Positions 27,082 to 35,977 of a stretch of DNA of 64,000 bases are shown here, piece after piece; positions within the stretch are counted from its first letter, which is position 1, and each line of letters starts with the position of its first letter. This DNA is from Novosphingobium sp. FSW06-99 (GTDB lineage: Bacteria > Pseudomonadota > Alphaproteobacteria > Sphingomonadales > Sphingomonadaceae): assembly GCF_001519065.1 (NCBI RefSeq), contig NZ_KQ954262.1, positions 1 to 64,000 on the forward strand, written 5' to 3'. A program made the translations under genes and the position numbers. Below the pieces are notes generated by a model, which ran no database searches, had not been told where the DNA came from, and worked only from the letters and a program-made list of their open reading frames with translations.

Positions 27082-28233
27082 TCAGGCGATCGCGACCCGG
27101 TCGCCATCGAACCGCAGGCGGAACACCGGCGCGGGCGTGCCGCCAAACCGGCTGCGCAGCAGTTCGGGGTGATCAGCCAGGGCACGCCCGGCCATCCCCC
27201 AGTAATCGACAAAGCTCCACACTTCGCCCTCACCGGTCACCCACCAGCTATAGCTCTGGGTCGGTTCGTCCAGCGGGTTGGCGGCGACCAGTCCGTTGCC
27301 GTTGATCATCCGCCAGGGACCCTCGATCCGATCGGCCACCGCGCCATACAACCCATTCGGCCCGGCCACTGCATGGGGGCCAAACGTATGGCGCTGGGTC
27401 GACCAGAACACGTAATAGCGCCCGTCGCGGTGGATAGGACAAGGCCGTTCCAGCTCGTTGTTGACCCCGATCGCCTCGATCAGCGGATTGCCCGGCACCC
27501 ATGCATCGCCTTCGCGCGTGGCGATACCGATCAGCCCGTTGTGCGGATCATCGCTCCACGCGGCGCTGGCGCAGAACAGCACATGCGCCTTGCCCGTGGC
27601 AGGGTCGCGAAACCAGGCCGGATCGCGAAACGCCTTGATCGTGCCGGGTGCGGGATTGCTGACTTCCTGCCGGTCGAGGAGATAGCGCACGCCATCGGCA
27701 ACGATGATTTCGCGGGGGGTCTGCCAGTGGCCGATGCCCTCTTCGTCCAGCCGGCCATCGACCGCATACAGGCGCTGTTCGACCGAGGACGGGCCATCGC
27801 GCCGCCCGGCAACGGTGTAGAACAGCGTGACGGTCACCCCGTCATCGCCCAGCACCGCGCTGCCGGCCCATTCACGCGTGCCCGGGTTGAGCCCGTCAGG
27901 CAGCGCGTGGCCATGATCGCGCCAGCCATCGGTGCCGTGCGACAGCAGACGGATGCGCGCGATCACATGGCGATCGGCCGGATCGGGCAGCGCCGGGGCG
28001 CCCAGAAAGAACCACAACATGCGCCCGTGGTGCACCACGCTGCGCCCGTCTTCGTGGGCCAGCGGCCAGCAATCCCACAGATCGATCCCGGGCAGGATCG
28101 GCGCAACGTCTGCCGCCGTGATCGGCGGCAATTGCGGGGGATCGGCATAGTCAGAGGCAATCCAGCGGCTGGCGCCAAAATTTCCAATCGATTGATCAAT
28201 CGATTGTTGGTCCGGTTTCGCGTCGTTGGTCAT
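27082..28233 (-). CDS. GH68 family enzyme (levansucrase/sucrose hydrolase)
   Basis: The 383-residue glycosidase cleaves sucrose to glucose with transfer of fructosyl to water or a growing fructan. GH68 signatures are present: nucleophile D54 in LWDCWP, transition-state stabiliser D204 in AFRDPAWF, and acid/base E260 in NNELERP, where most relatives have Asp before Glu. No signal peptide is evident, so it is probably cytoplasmic or exported by a non-classical route as in Zymomonas. It lies 22 nt after GH36 in the operon MFS-GH36-GH68, matching use of raffinose after removal of galactose. Hydrolysis versus polymer synthesis cannot be told from sequence. Confidence 0.88.
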   Translation of the reverse strand: MTNDAKPDQQSIDQSIGNFGASRWIASDYADPPQLPPITAADVAPILPGIDLWDCWPLAHEDGRSVVHHGRMLWFFLGAPALPDPADRHVIARIRLLSHGTDGWRDHGHALPDGLNPGTREWAGSAVLGDDGVTVTLFYTVAGRRDGPSSVEQRLYAVDGRLDEEGIGHWQTPREIIVADGVRYLLDRQEVSNPAPGTIKAFRDPAWFRDPATGKAHVLFCASAAWSDDPHNGLIGIATREGDAWVPGNPLIEAIGVNNELERPCPIHRDGRYYVFWSTQRHTFGPHAVAGPNGLYGAVADRIEGPWRMINGNGLVAANPLDEPTQSYSWWVTGEGEVWSFVDYWGMAGRALADHPELLRSRFGGTPAPVFRLRFDGDRVAIA

Positions 28234-28255
28234 GGGGGGCAGTCTTGAACCTGGA

Positions 28256-30382
28256 TCAGGAGGGAAACGGAGCCAGCGGATCGGTGGTGCACCCGACCCC
28301 GGCAAGGTGAAACACGCCAACAGTTTCGGCGCGCAACGGCGGCAACGGCAACCCGGCATGCGCCAGCCAGTCGCCCATGAAGTCCACCGGGTCAGCCCCG
28401 GTCCAGATCGCGGGCATGGGCGGCGCATGGCCGCCCCCCCCGGCAATCCCGAGCAGGCGCACCCGCAGCGCGCCCGCCCCGGCCAGAAACGGCAGTGCCA
28501 GCGGGCACGGTCGCCGGTCGAGCGGCGGCGCCGCGCGCATGACCCACAGCAACAGCCCGGTGTCCGGCGCACCTTGCGCCTGCCACACCAGCCCGTCGCC
28601 CGCCTGCCCCAGCCAGACGCCCCTGCCGTGCACCAGATCGCGCGCAGAGCGGGCAAACGCGATCCATTGCGCCAGGGCGGCGCGATCGTTCGGTGCGAGC
28701 GCGGCGGGATCAAGCTCCACGCCGAAATGCCCGCAACTGGCGACGGCGGCGCGAAATGCCAGCGACTGGCTGCGCCCGGTGGCATGGGCCGGACTGGCGC
28801 CGACATGGCAACCCATCAGTTCGGGCGGCAGAAACGCCAGAAACCCGCGCTGCATCGCCACCCGGCTGACCGCATCGATATTGTCACTGGTCCAGAACCG
28901 ATGGACGTAGGGCACCATCCCGGCATCGCTGCGCCCGCCCCCGCCCGCGCAGGATTCGATCTCCACGGCGGGATGCGCGGCGCGCAGCCGAGCCAGCAGG
29001 TCATAGGTGCCGCGCACCTGGCCCGCGCCACCGGCCGGTACCAGATCTCGGTTGTGATCCCATTTGAGATAGCCGACCGGCACGCTGCGCAAGATCGCAT
29101 CGAGCGCACCAAACAGATAATCGCGCACCGCAGCGATGCGCATATCGAGCACCAGTTGCCCGCGCGCGGTCAGCAGCGGCGTGCCCGCACGATGCAGCGC
29201 CCATTCGGGGTGCGCGCGATAGAGATCGCTGTCGGGATTGACCATTTCAGGTTCCACCCACAGCCCGAATTCCATGCCCAGCGCGCGCACCGCATCGGCC
29301 AGCGGCTTCAGCCCGTGCGGGTATTTGACCGGATCGGCCGTCCAGTCGCCCAGCCCTGCACTGTCATCGCCGCGCCCCTTGAACCAGCCATCGTCGAGCA
29401 CGAACCGTTCGATGCCGATATCTGCCGCCGCGCGCGCCAGATCGAGGATGCGCGCGGCGTCGTGGTCGAAATAGCAGGCCTCCCAACTGTTCAGATGCAC
29501 TTTGCGCGGGCCCATTGCACCGCCCGGCCAGCGCAGCATCGCGCGCACCATGGCATGCTGCGCCGCCATTGCGCCGTTGCGTCCCGCCCCGCTGATCGCC
29601 AGCAGCGCATCGGGCGCGGCCCAGGTCGCGCCGGGCGCAAGCACCGCTTCGCCCGGTTGCAGCACCGCGCCCGCGCTGAGCACGTAAAACCCTTCATCGT
29701 CGCGCTCGATGGCGATGCGGCTGTCGCCCGACCAGCACAGTTGCAGCGCCAACACGGTGCCATGGTCCCACCCTGCCCCGGCCTGCAAGACCTGCACGCC
29801 CGGCGCGCCGCCGTGCCCGGAAATGCCGCGCCGGGTTTCGCGCAGCCAGACATGTTCGGGCAGCGCCTCGTCACATTCGACCAGTTCGGCGTTGTGCCGC
29901 CCGCGCCACGACACCACCCGCGCCGCGCCCGGCGGCAAGGGCGCGATCACGCTGTTCAGATGATCGAGCACGATCGGGGCCTCGCCCCGGTTGGTCAGCG
30001 CCGCGCCGATCCGCCAGCCGACCCCGGCCTCGATCCGAACGGTCTGCACCAGTTCGATCCCGGAGCGACCATCGCCCAGCGTGATGCGCCAGCGATCTTC
30101 ACCGGTTTCCACCCGGGCGCGGGTCCATACCGGCGCCAGCGCGATGCCGTCGCGGCGCAGCGTCAGCACCGGCGGGCCGAACCAGCCCTGCCCTGCCAGT
30201 GGCGCAGTCGACAGCGGGCAATCGCGATCGAGCGAATAGGATGCCGCCGTGCGTGTGGCGGCCAGCGGCGACAGTGCGCCAGGCACAACCCGCGCACCGC
30301 AATGGCGCCACAGTGGCGCCGTATCGGCCACCGGTTCCAGCACGAGCGAGCCGCCGCCCGCATGGAGCACCAGCGGCATCAT
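28256..30382 (-). CDS. GH36 alpha-galactosidase
   Basis: The 708-residue enzyme removes terminal alpha-galactose from raffinose-type sugars or melibiose. The N-terminal beta-sandwich domain precedes a TIM barrel with FVLDDGWFKGR (about 328), nucleophile D442 in LKWDHNRD and acid/base D500 in WTSDNID. The length matches the ~720-residue bacterial group. No signal peptide is seen, so action is cytoplasmic. The ATG at 30382 overlaps the MFS stop as ATGA, so permease and enzyme are translationally coupled; the frame extension to 30472 lies inside the permease gene and was not used. Confidence 0.92.
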   Translation of the reverse strand: MMPLVLHAGGGSLVLEPVADTAPLWRHCGARVVPGALSPLAATRTAASYSLDRDCPLSTAPLAGQGWFGPPVLTLRRDGIALAPVWTRARVETGEDRWRITLGDGRSGIELVQTVRIEAGVGWRIGAALTNRGEAPIVLDHLNSVIAPLPPGAARVVSWRGRHNAELVECDEALPEHVWLRETRRGISGHGGAPGVQVLQAGAGWDHGTVLALQLCWSGDSRIAIERDDEGFYVLSAGAVLQPGEAVLAPGATWAAPDALLAISGAGRNGAMAAQHAMVRAMLRWPGGAMGPRKVHLNSWEACYFDHDAARILDLARAAADIGIERFVLDDGWFKGRGDDSAGLGDWTADPVKYPHGLKPLADAVRALGMEFGLWVEPEMVNPDSDLYRAHPEWALHRAGTPLLTARGQLVLDMRIAAVRDYLFGALDAILRSVPVGYLKWDHNRDLVPAGGAGQVRGTYDLLARLRAAHPAVEIESCAGGGGRSDAGMVPYVHRFWTSDNIDAVSRVAMQRGFLAFLPPELMGCHVGASPAHATGRSQSLAFRAAVASCGHFGVELDPAALAPNDRAALAQWIAFARSARDLVHGRGVWLGQAGDGLVWQAQGAPDTGLLLWVMRAAPPLDRRPCPLALPFLAGAGALRVRLLGIAGGGGHAPPMPAIWTGADPVDFMGDWLAHAGLPLPPLRAETVGVFHLAGVGCTTDPLAPFPS

Positions 30383-31746
30383 GCGGCGGCGGGCTCCAGC
30401 GCAGCCGGGCGCACGCGCCCTTCCTCGACCCAGGCCACCGCCAGCCCCCCGGCGATCAGGCACACGCCGCACAGCCGCAGCAGATTGCGCGGATCGTTGC
30501 CGAGCAGGCGATGATAGACATCGAACCCGATCGACACGAAACCAAGATCCAGCCTGCTCATCACCACCGCGAAAAACAGCATCGGCAGCACGATCATCAT
30601 GTTGAAGATACCCATGTAGACCCCGGTGCGCTGGGGCGGAATGGCGCTGGTGAGAATAGTATAGGGGTTGCCCATGATGCTGCCCCAGGCCAGCCCGATG
30701 CCGATCGCGGGGATGAACAGCAGCGCCTTGGCATGGACCAGCGGCAGCGCAATCATGCCCAGCCCGCCGCAGCCCAACGCCAGCGCATGCAGCGGCCCCG
30801 GCCCGATCCGGCGCGCCAGCGGCACCATTGCAAAGGCGCCTACGAACGCCACCGCGTTGTAGAACGCGGCGACTTCACCATTGGTCAGCACCGCGCTGTG
30901 AAACGCAGACGTCTGCGGGTCTGATGTGTGATAGATCGTGCGGCCCAGCGAATAGACCGCATAAGTCCAATACCCCGACATGCCGAACCACTGAAACAGG
31001 CTCATCAGGCCGAGTTTGCGCATGGCGCGCGGCATGTCGCGGATGGCGTGCACGATTTCCATCAGGGTAGCGCCAAATCCGGCCGGTCGCGCCAGGATTT
31101 CGGCGCGTTCGACAGGGGTCAGCGGCAATTCGGGCACGCGCCAGATCGACCACACGATGGTCGTCAGCGACAGCACCGCGCCGATCGTGAACACCACCCG
31201 CACTGTATAGGGGATGTGGTGCGCATCGACCCAGTCCTGGTTCATGCCGAACCCGACCAGGATCGACGGCGTCAGGAACGCCAGCATTTGCGCAAGACCG
31301 GTGAACGCGCTTTGCGACAGAAACCCGAATTGCCGCTGCGCCGGATCGAGCCGGTCGGACACATAGGCGCGATAGGGTTCCATGGTGATGTTGTTGCCCG
31401 CATCGAGCAGCCAGAGCAGCGACGCCGCCATCAGGATCGAGGCCGACAGCGGCATCAGGAACAGCCCGGCGCAACACAACACCGCGCCCAGCAGGAAATA
31501 GGGCGTGCGCCGCCCCCAGCGCCCGGTGGTGCGATCACTCATCGCACCGATCAGCGGCTGGATCAGCAGCCCGGTCAGTGGCCCGGCCAGTTGCAGCAGT
31601 GGCAACTGGCTCTCGTTGGCGCCCAGATAGCTGTAGATCGGGGACATGTTGCCCTGTTGCAGCCCGAAACTGAATTGCAGCCCGAGAAACCCCAGGTTCA
31701 TTTCCAGAATGCGGCCAAGCGACAAATGCGGGCGTTGGGCAGGCAC
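30379..31746 (-). CDS. MFS sugar permease (sucrose/oligosaccharide type)
   Basis: The 455-residue inner-membrane protein has about 12 transmembrane segments and resembles the SLC45/sucrose-H+ symporter branch of MFS/GPH carriers (QQGNMSPIYSYLGA near residue 30 and the SDRTTGRWGRRTPYF loop near 70). It begins with GTG at 31746, supported by GGGGAGAAGATC about 7 nt upstream. It is first in MFS-GH36-GH68 and should import an intact oligosaccharide that reached the periplasm through the TonB receptor. A LacI-type site lies 70 bp upstream. Confidence 0.88.
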   Translation of the reverse strand: MPAQRPHLSLGRILEMNLGFLGLQFSFGLQQGNMSPIYSYLGANESQLPLLQLAGPLTGLLIQPLIGAMSDRTTGRWGRRTPYFLLGAVLCCAGLFLMPLSASILMAASLLWLLDAGNNITMEPYRAYVSDRLDPAQRQFGFLSQSAFTGLAQMLAFLTPSILVGFGMNQDWVDAHHIPYTVRVVFTIGAVLSLTTIVWSIWRVPELPLTPVERAEILARPAGFGATLMEIVHAIRDMPRAMRKLGLMSLFQWFGMSGYWTYAVYSLGRTIYHTSDPQTSAFHSAVLTNGEVAAFYNAVAFVGAFAMVPLARRIGPGPLHALALGCGGLGMIALPLVHAKALLFIPAIGIGLAWGSIMGNPYTILTSAIPPQRTGVYMGIFNMMIVLPMLFFAVVMSRLDLGFVSIGFDVYHRLLGNDPRNLLRLCGVCLIAGGLAVAWVEEGRVRPAALEPAAA

Positions 31747-31815
31747 CGATCTTCTCCCCAGGGGCCTTGTCGGCCCTCATAGCGGGGTCATGTCACAGAT
31801 CGCATGCTCTGGCAA

Positions 31816-31827
31816 CAATCGTTTGCA
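31816..31827. promoter_or_regulatory. candidate LacI-type operator upstream of the MFS permease
   Basis: CAATCGTTTGCA differs from the receptor site CAAACGTTTGCA at a single base and lies 70 bp upstream of the permease GTG, nearly the same distance as at the receptor (73 bp). Confidence 0.6.
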
Positions 31828-31853
31828 GCAAGCCATGCCAACAACTTGCCCAC

Positions 31854-31965
31854 CTCCCCGGCACGGAGAGGGGGACCAGCGAAGCTGGTGGAGGGGCGGT
31901 GCCCCACGCACAGTTCGCCGCCCCTCCACCGCGCTTTGCGCGGTTCCCCTCCCCGTGCCGGGGAG
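31854..31965. repeat. multi-arm inverted repeat element between hutU and the MFS gene
   Basis: An outer imperfect stem of about 24 bp (31854-31877 with 31942-31965) encloses a perfect 13-bp arm GGTGGAGGGGCGG (31887-31899) / CCGCCCCTCCACC (31918-31930) and two small hairpins, ACCAGC-gaa-GCTGGT (31875-31889) and ACCGCGC-ttt-GCGCGGT (31928-31944). It begins 6 nt beyond the hutU stop. The build and the CTCCCCGGCACGG end are typical of short dispersed intergenic repeats seen in many alphaproteobacteria. It has no coding capacity and may also limit read-through from hutU. Confidence 0.8.
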
Positions 31966-31971
31966 GAGAGT

Positions 31972-33642
31972 TCAGGGCAGAATCGCGGGGAGGTTCAGGC
32001 CTTTTTCGCGCGCGCAGTCGAGTGCGATGTCATAGCCGGCATCGGCGTGGCGCATGACGCCGGTGGCGGGATCGTTCCACAACACGCGTTCCAGCCGACG
32101 TGCCGCCTCGGGCGTGCCGTCGGCGACGATCACCATGCCCGAATGCTGCGAATAGCCCATGCCGACGCCACCACCGTGGTGCAGCGACACCCAGGTCGCG
32201 CCGCTGGCACAATTGAGCAGCGCGTTGAGCAGCGGCCAGTCGGACACCGCGTCCGATCCGTCGAGCATCGCCTCGGTTTCGCGGTTGGGGCTGGCGACCG
32301 AACCCGAATCGAGGTGATCGCGCCCGATCACGATCGGCGCCTTCAATTCGCCGCTCGCCACCATCTCGTTGAACGCCAGCCCCAGCCGGTGCCGGTCACC
32401 CAGACCGACCCAGCAGATCCGCGCGGGCAGGCCCTGGAACTGGATCTTTTCGCGCGCCATGTCGAGCCAGCGGTGCAAATGCGGGTTGTCGGGGATCAGT
32501 TCCTTGACCTTGGCATCGGTGCGATAGATGTCTTCGGGATCGCCCGACAGTGCGGCCCAGCGGAACGGACCGATGCCCCGGCAGAACAGCGGGCGGATAT
32601 AGGCGGGCACAAAGCCGGGAAAGGCAAAGGCGTTGATCACGCCTTCATCCTGCGCCACCTGGCGGATGTTGTTGCCGTAATCGGTGGTTGGCACGCCCAG
32701 CGCCTGAAACGCCAGCATCGCTTCGACATGGCGTGCCATGCTGGCCTTGGCGGCACGCGCCACCACTTCGGGTTCACGCTCGCGCTTTTCGATCCATTCG
32801 CCAACGGTCCAACCGGCCGGCAGATAGCCGTTGACCGGGTCGTGCGCGCTGGTCTGGTCGGTCAGCAGATCGGGACGGATGCCGCGTTCGAGCATCTGCG
32901 GCAGCACTTCGGCGGCATTGCCCAACAACCCGACCGACACCGGCGTTTTCGCGGCATTGGCGGCGTTGATGATTTCCATCGCCTCATCCAGCGTGTCGGC
33001 GCGGCGATCGAGATAGCCGGTGCGCAGGCGCATATCGATCCGGCTGGCCTGGCATTCGATTGCCAGGCACGAGGCGCCCGCCATCACCGCGGCGAGCGGC
33101 TGCGCCCCGCCCATGCCGCCAAGGCCGGCGGTCAGGATCCATTTGCCTGCCAGATCGCCGTCAAAGTGGCGACGGCCCATCTCGACGAAAGTTTCATACG
33201 TGCCCTGAACGATGCCCTGTGTGCCGATATATATCCACGACCCGGCCGTCATCTGGCCGTACATCGCCAGCCCCTTGCGATCGAGTTCGTTGAAGTGTTC
33301 CCAGGTCGCCCATTTGGGCACGAGGTTGGAATTGGCGATCAGCACGCGCGGCGCATCGCTGTGGGTGCGGAACACGCCGACCGGCTTGCCCGATTGCACC
33401 AGCAGCGTCTGGTCGTCTTCCAGATCGCGCAGCGCGGCGACGATCTTGTCAAACGCATCCCAGTCGCGCGCGGCGCGACCGATCCCGCCATAGACCACCA
33501 GTTCCTCGGGCCGTTCGGCCACATCGGGGTGCAGGTTGTTCATCAACATGCGCAACGGCGCTTCGGTCAGCCACGATTTGGCGGTCAGTTCGGTTCCGGT
33601 CGCGGCGCGGATGACGCGGGTGTTGTCGAGACGGGTGCTCAT
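31972..33642 (-). CDS. hutU: urocanate hydratase
   Basis: The 556-residue enzyme converts urocanate to 4-imidazolone-5-propionate using tightly bound NAD+. Family features include YGGIGRAARDW near residue 50, the NAD region TAGLGGMGGAQPLA (about 170) and the C-terminal GDRHRLGLAFNEMV and HHGGGVGMGYSQHSG motifs. The length is the family norm. It is the last gene of hutI-H-G-U, with its ATG overlapping the hutG stop as ATGA. Confidence 0.97.
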   Translation of the reverse strand: MSTRLDNTRVIRAATGTELTAKSWLTEAPLRMLMNNLHPDVAERPEELVVYGGIGRAARDWDAFDKIVAALRDLEDDQTLLVQSGKPVGVFRTHSDAPRVLIANSNLVPKWATWEHFNELDRKGLAMYGQMTAGSWIYIGTQGIVQGTYETFVEMGRRHFDGDLAGKWILTAGLGGMGGAQPLAAVMAGASCLAIECQASRIDMRLRTGYLDRRADTLDEAMEIINAANAAKTPVSVGLLGNAAEVLPQMLERGIRPDLLTDQTSAHDPVNGYLPAGWTVGEWIEKREREPEVVARAAKASMARHVEAMLAFQALGVPTTDYGNNIRQVAQDEGVINAFAFPGFVPAYIRPLFCRGIGPFRWAALSGDPEDIYRTDAKVKELIPDNPHLHRWLDMAREKIQFQGLPARICWVGLGDRHRLGLAFNEMVASGELKAPIVIGRDHLDSGSVASPNRETEAMLDGSDAVSDWPLLNALLNCASGATWVSLHHGGGVGMGYSQHSGMVIVADGTPEAARRLERVLWNDPATGVMRHADAGYDIALDCAREKGLNLPAILP

Positions 33643-34448
33643 GCGGATTCTCCCGAAATGGCAAAGGCGAGCGCGGCATCGAGCACGCGGCGCAAGGTGG
33701 GGACGATGACCGGCGCCGCATCGAGCGGTTGTGGCCAGTTGGTGGAATCGATCGGGTCGGGTTCGGCGACATAGCCGCGCAGCGCCAGTTCCATCTGCAC
33801 CGCATGGACACCGGTTTCCGGGCGGCCATAGTGGCGCGTGGTCCAGCCGCCCTTGAACCGGCCGTTGACGACATGGCCCAGCCCGGATTGGTAGCAAGCC
33901 TGCGCAATCGCCGCTTCGAGTGCGGGCGCGCAAGTCTGGCCCGCATTGGTGCCGATGTTGAACTGCGGCAGTTCGCCATCAAACAGGCGCGGAATACGGC
34001 TGCGGATCGAATGCGCATCATAGACCACGACACGCGGATGCACTGCGCGCAGCCGTGCGATTTCCGCCGCCAGCGCGGCATGATAGGGATCGAACCACGC
34101 CGCCCGCCGCGCCGCGATGTCATCGGCATCGGGCAAGGCCCCGGCATAGAGCGGTTCGCCATCAAACGTGGTGGTCGGCACCAGTTCGGTGGTCGCCTGC
34201 CCCGGATAGAGCGAGGCGCCCGACGGATCACGGTTGCAATCGATCACGCTGCGGCTGATCGTGGTGGCGACCGTGGTCGCGCCCAGATCGCGCGCGAACC
34301 GGTAGAGATCAGCAATCCACCAGTCGGCATCGCGCCGCGCCAGCCATGGCGACACAAACCGCGCATCGAGCCCGGCCAGATCGGTGCCGCCATGGGGAAA
34401 CGCGACCACCAGCGGGGCATCCCCGCGATGCACCTGCAGCCAGTCCAT
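33639..34448 (-). CDS. hutG: N-formylglutamate deformylase
   Basis: The 269-residue enzyme hydrolyses N-formylglutamate to formate and glutamate, the last step of the five-step hut route made possible by hutF. It belongs to the FGase family (VAFPHGGTDL near residue 15, VYDAHSIRS near 134). Start and stop overlap hutH (TGATG) and hutU (ATGA). Confidence 0.95.
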   Translation of the reverse strand: MDWLQVHRGDAPLVVAFPHGGTDLAGLDARFVSPWLARRDADWWIADLYRFARDLGATTVATTISRSVIDCNRDPSGASLYPGQATTELVPTTTFDGEPLYAGALPDADDIAARRAAWFDPYHAALAAEIARLRAVHPRVVVYDAHSIRSRIPRLFDGELPQFNIGTNAGQTCAPALEAAIAQACYQSGLGHVVNGRFKGGWTTRHYGRPETGVHAVQMELALRGYVAEPDPIDSTNWPQPLDAAPVIVPTLRRVLDAALAFAISGESA

Positions 34449-35977
34449 CAGCGCACGCCGGGCAAGGTATGGCCAACCGCCGCGATCAGCCGCCCGCTGC
34501 GCACCAGCGCATTGGCCGCCTCCATATCGGGGTGGAAATGGCGATCGTCCTCCAGCGCGGGAACGTGGTCGCGCAGCAGATCGCGCGCCGCTTCGAGCGC
34601 GCCCGAAGACCGCAGCGGCAGGTGGAATTCCAGCCCCTGCACCGCCGCCAGATATTCGATCCCGATCACCGCTTGCGCATTGGCGACCATCGCCGCCAGC
34701 CGCCGCGCGCCGTGCGCGGCCATCGACACGTGATCTTCCTGATTGGCGCTGGTGGGGATCGAATCGACGCTGGCCGGATAGGCCATCTGCTTGTTTTCCG
34801 AGACGAGCGCAGCCGCGGTTACTTGCGGGATCATGAACCCCGAATTGAGACCCGGGCGCGGCGTAAGAAACGCGGGCAGTGCCGACAGCGCCGGATCGAC
34901 CAGCATCGCCACGCGGCGTTCCGCGATCGAGCCGATCTCGCACACCGCCAGCGCGATCATGTCGGCGGCAAAGGCCACCGGTTCGGCGTGGAAGTTGCCG
35001 CCCGACAGCGCTTCATCGGTTTCCGGAAAAATCAGCGGATTGTCGGACACGCCGTTGGCTTCGGCATCAAGCGTCGCGGAGGCCTGGCGCAGCACGGTCA
35101 GCGCGGCGCCCATCACTTGCGGCTGACAGCGCAGGCAATAGGGGTCCTGCACACGCGGATCGTGTTCCCGGTGGCTGGCGCGGATTGCACTGCCCGCCAT
35201 CAGCGTGCGCAGCGCGGCGGCAGTCTCGATCTGCCCCTGATGGCGGCGCAGGGTGTGGATGCGCGGATCGAACGGGGTGTCCGATCCCTTGGCCGCCTCG
35301 GTCGACAGGGCCCCGGTGACGAGCGCCGACTGAAACAGGTTTTCCGCGCCGAACAGCCCGGCCAGCGCGTTGGCGGTCGAGAACTGGGTGCCGTTAAGCA
35401 GCGCCAGGCCCTCTTTGGGCCCCAGCACCACCGGCGCCAGCCCGGCGCGTTCCAGCGCCACCGTCGCGGGCAGGCGCTCGCCGCCCAGATCGATCTGGCC
35501 CACCCCGATCATCGCAGCGGTCATATGCGACAGCGGGGCCAGATCGCCGCTGGCGCCGACCGAGCCTTGCGCCGGGACCACCGGAGTGGCCCCGCGTTCG
35601 AGCATTGCTTCGAGCAGCGCGACGGTTTCGGGCCGCACCCCGCTGGCACCCTGGGCCAGGCTGGCGAGTTTCAGCGCCATCATCAGGCGCACCACCGCGA
35701 CCGGCGCGGGATCGCCCGTGCCCGCCGCATGGCTGAGCACGATATTGCGCTGCAACGTGGCCAGATCGGCATCATCGATGCGCACGCTGGCCAATTTGCC
35801 AAAGCCGGTATTGATGCCATAGACCGGCTCGCCTTTGGCCAGGATGCGCGCAACCGCCGCCGCGCTGGCGGCGATCACCGGTGCGCTGGCGGGATCGAGC
35901 CGCGCGGGCGCCCCCTGCCAGATGGCACGCCAGTCGGACAAGGCGACGGCACCGGGGACAAGCACTAGCGTGGTCAT
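34448..35977 (-). CDS. hutH: histidine ammonia-lyase (canonical, MIO-containing)
   Basis: The 509-residue enzyme deaminates L-histidine to urocanate. The MIO cofactor is built from A142-S143-G144 in GSVGASGDLAPL, and the catalytic set Y53, H83, N195, Y280, R283 and the QEDHVSM glutamate are all present, with numbering identical to the Pseudomonas putida enzyme. It is the functional reference for the divergent paralogue at 47734. Its ATG overlaps the hutI stop as ATGA. Confidence 0.97.
   Translation of the reverse strand: MTTLVLVPGAVALSDWRAIWQGAPARLDPASAPVIAASAAAVARILAKGEPVYGINTGFGKLASVRIDDADLATLQRNIVLSHAAGTGDPAPVAVVRLMMALKLASLAQGASGVRPETVALLEAMLERGATPVVPAQGSVGASGDLAPLSHMTAAMIGVGQIDLGGERLPATVALERAGLAPVVLGPKEGLALLNGTQFSTANALAGLFGAENLFQSALVTGALSTEAAKGSDTPFDPRIHTLRRHQGQIETAAALRTLMAGSAIRASHREHDPRVQDPYCLRCQPQVMGAALTVLRQASATLDAEANGVSDNPLIFPETDEALSGGNFHAEPVAFAADMIALAVCEIGSIAERRVAMLVDPALSALPAFLTPRPGLNSGFMIPQVTAAALVSENKQMAYPASVDSIPTSANQEDHVSMAAHGARRLAAMVANAQAVIGIEYLAAVQGLEFHLPLRSSGALEAARDLLRDHVPALEDDRHFHPDMEAANALVRSGRLIAAVGHTLPGVR

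Noticed and set aside
28226..30514. Long plus-strand open frame opposite the GH36 and GH68 genes
   Set aside because: It is antisense to clear glycosidases with catalytic motifs, is rich in Arg, Pro and His as expected of a high-GC shadow frame, and resembles no family.
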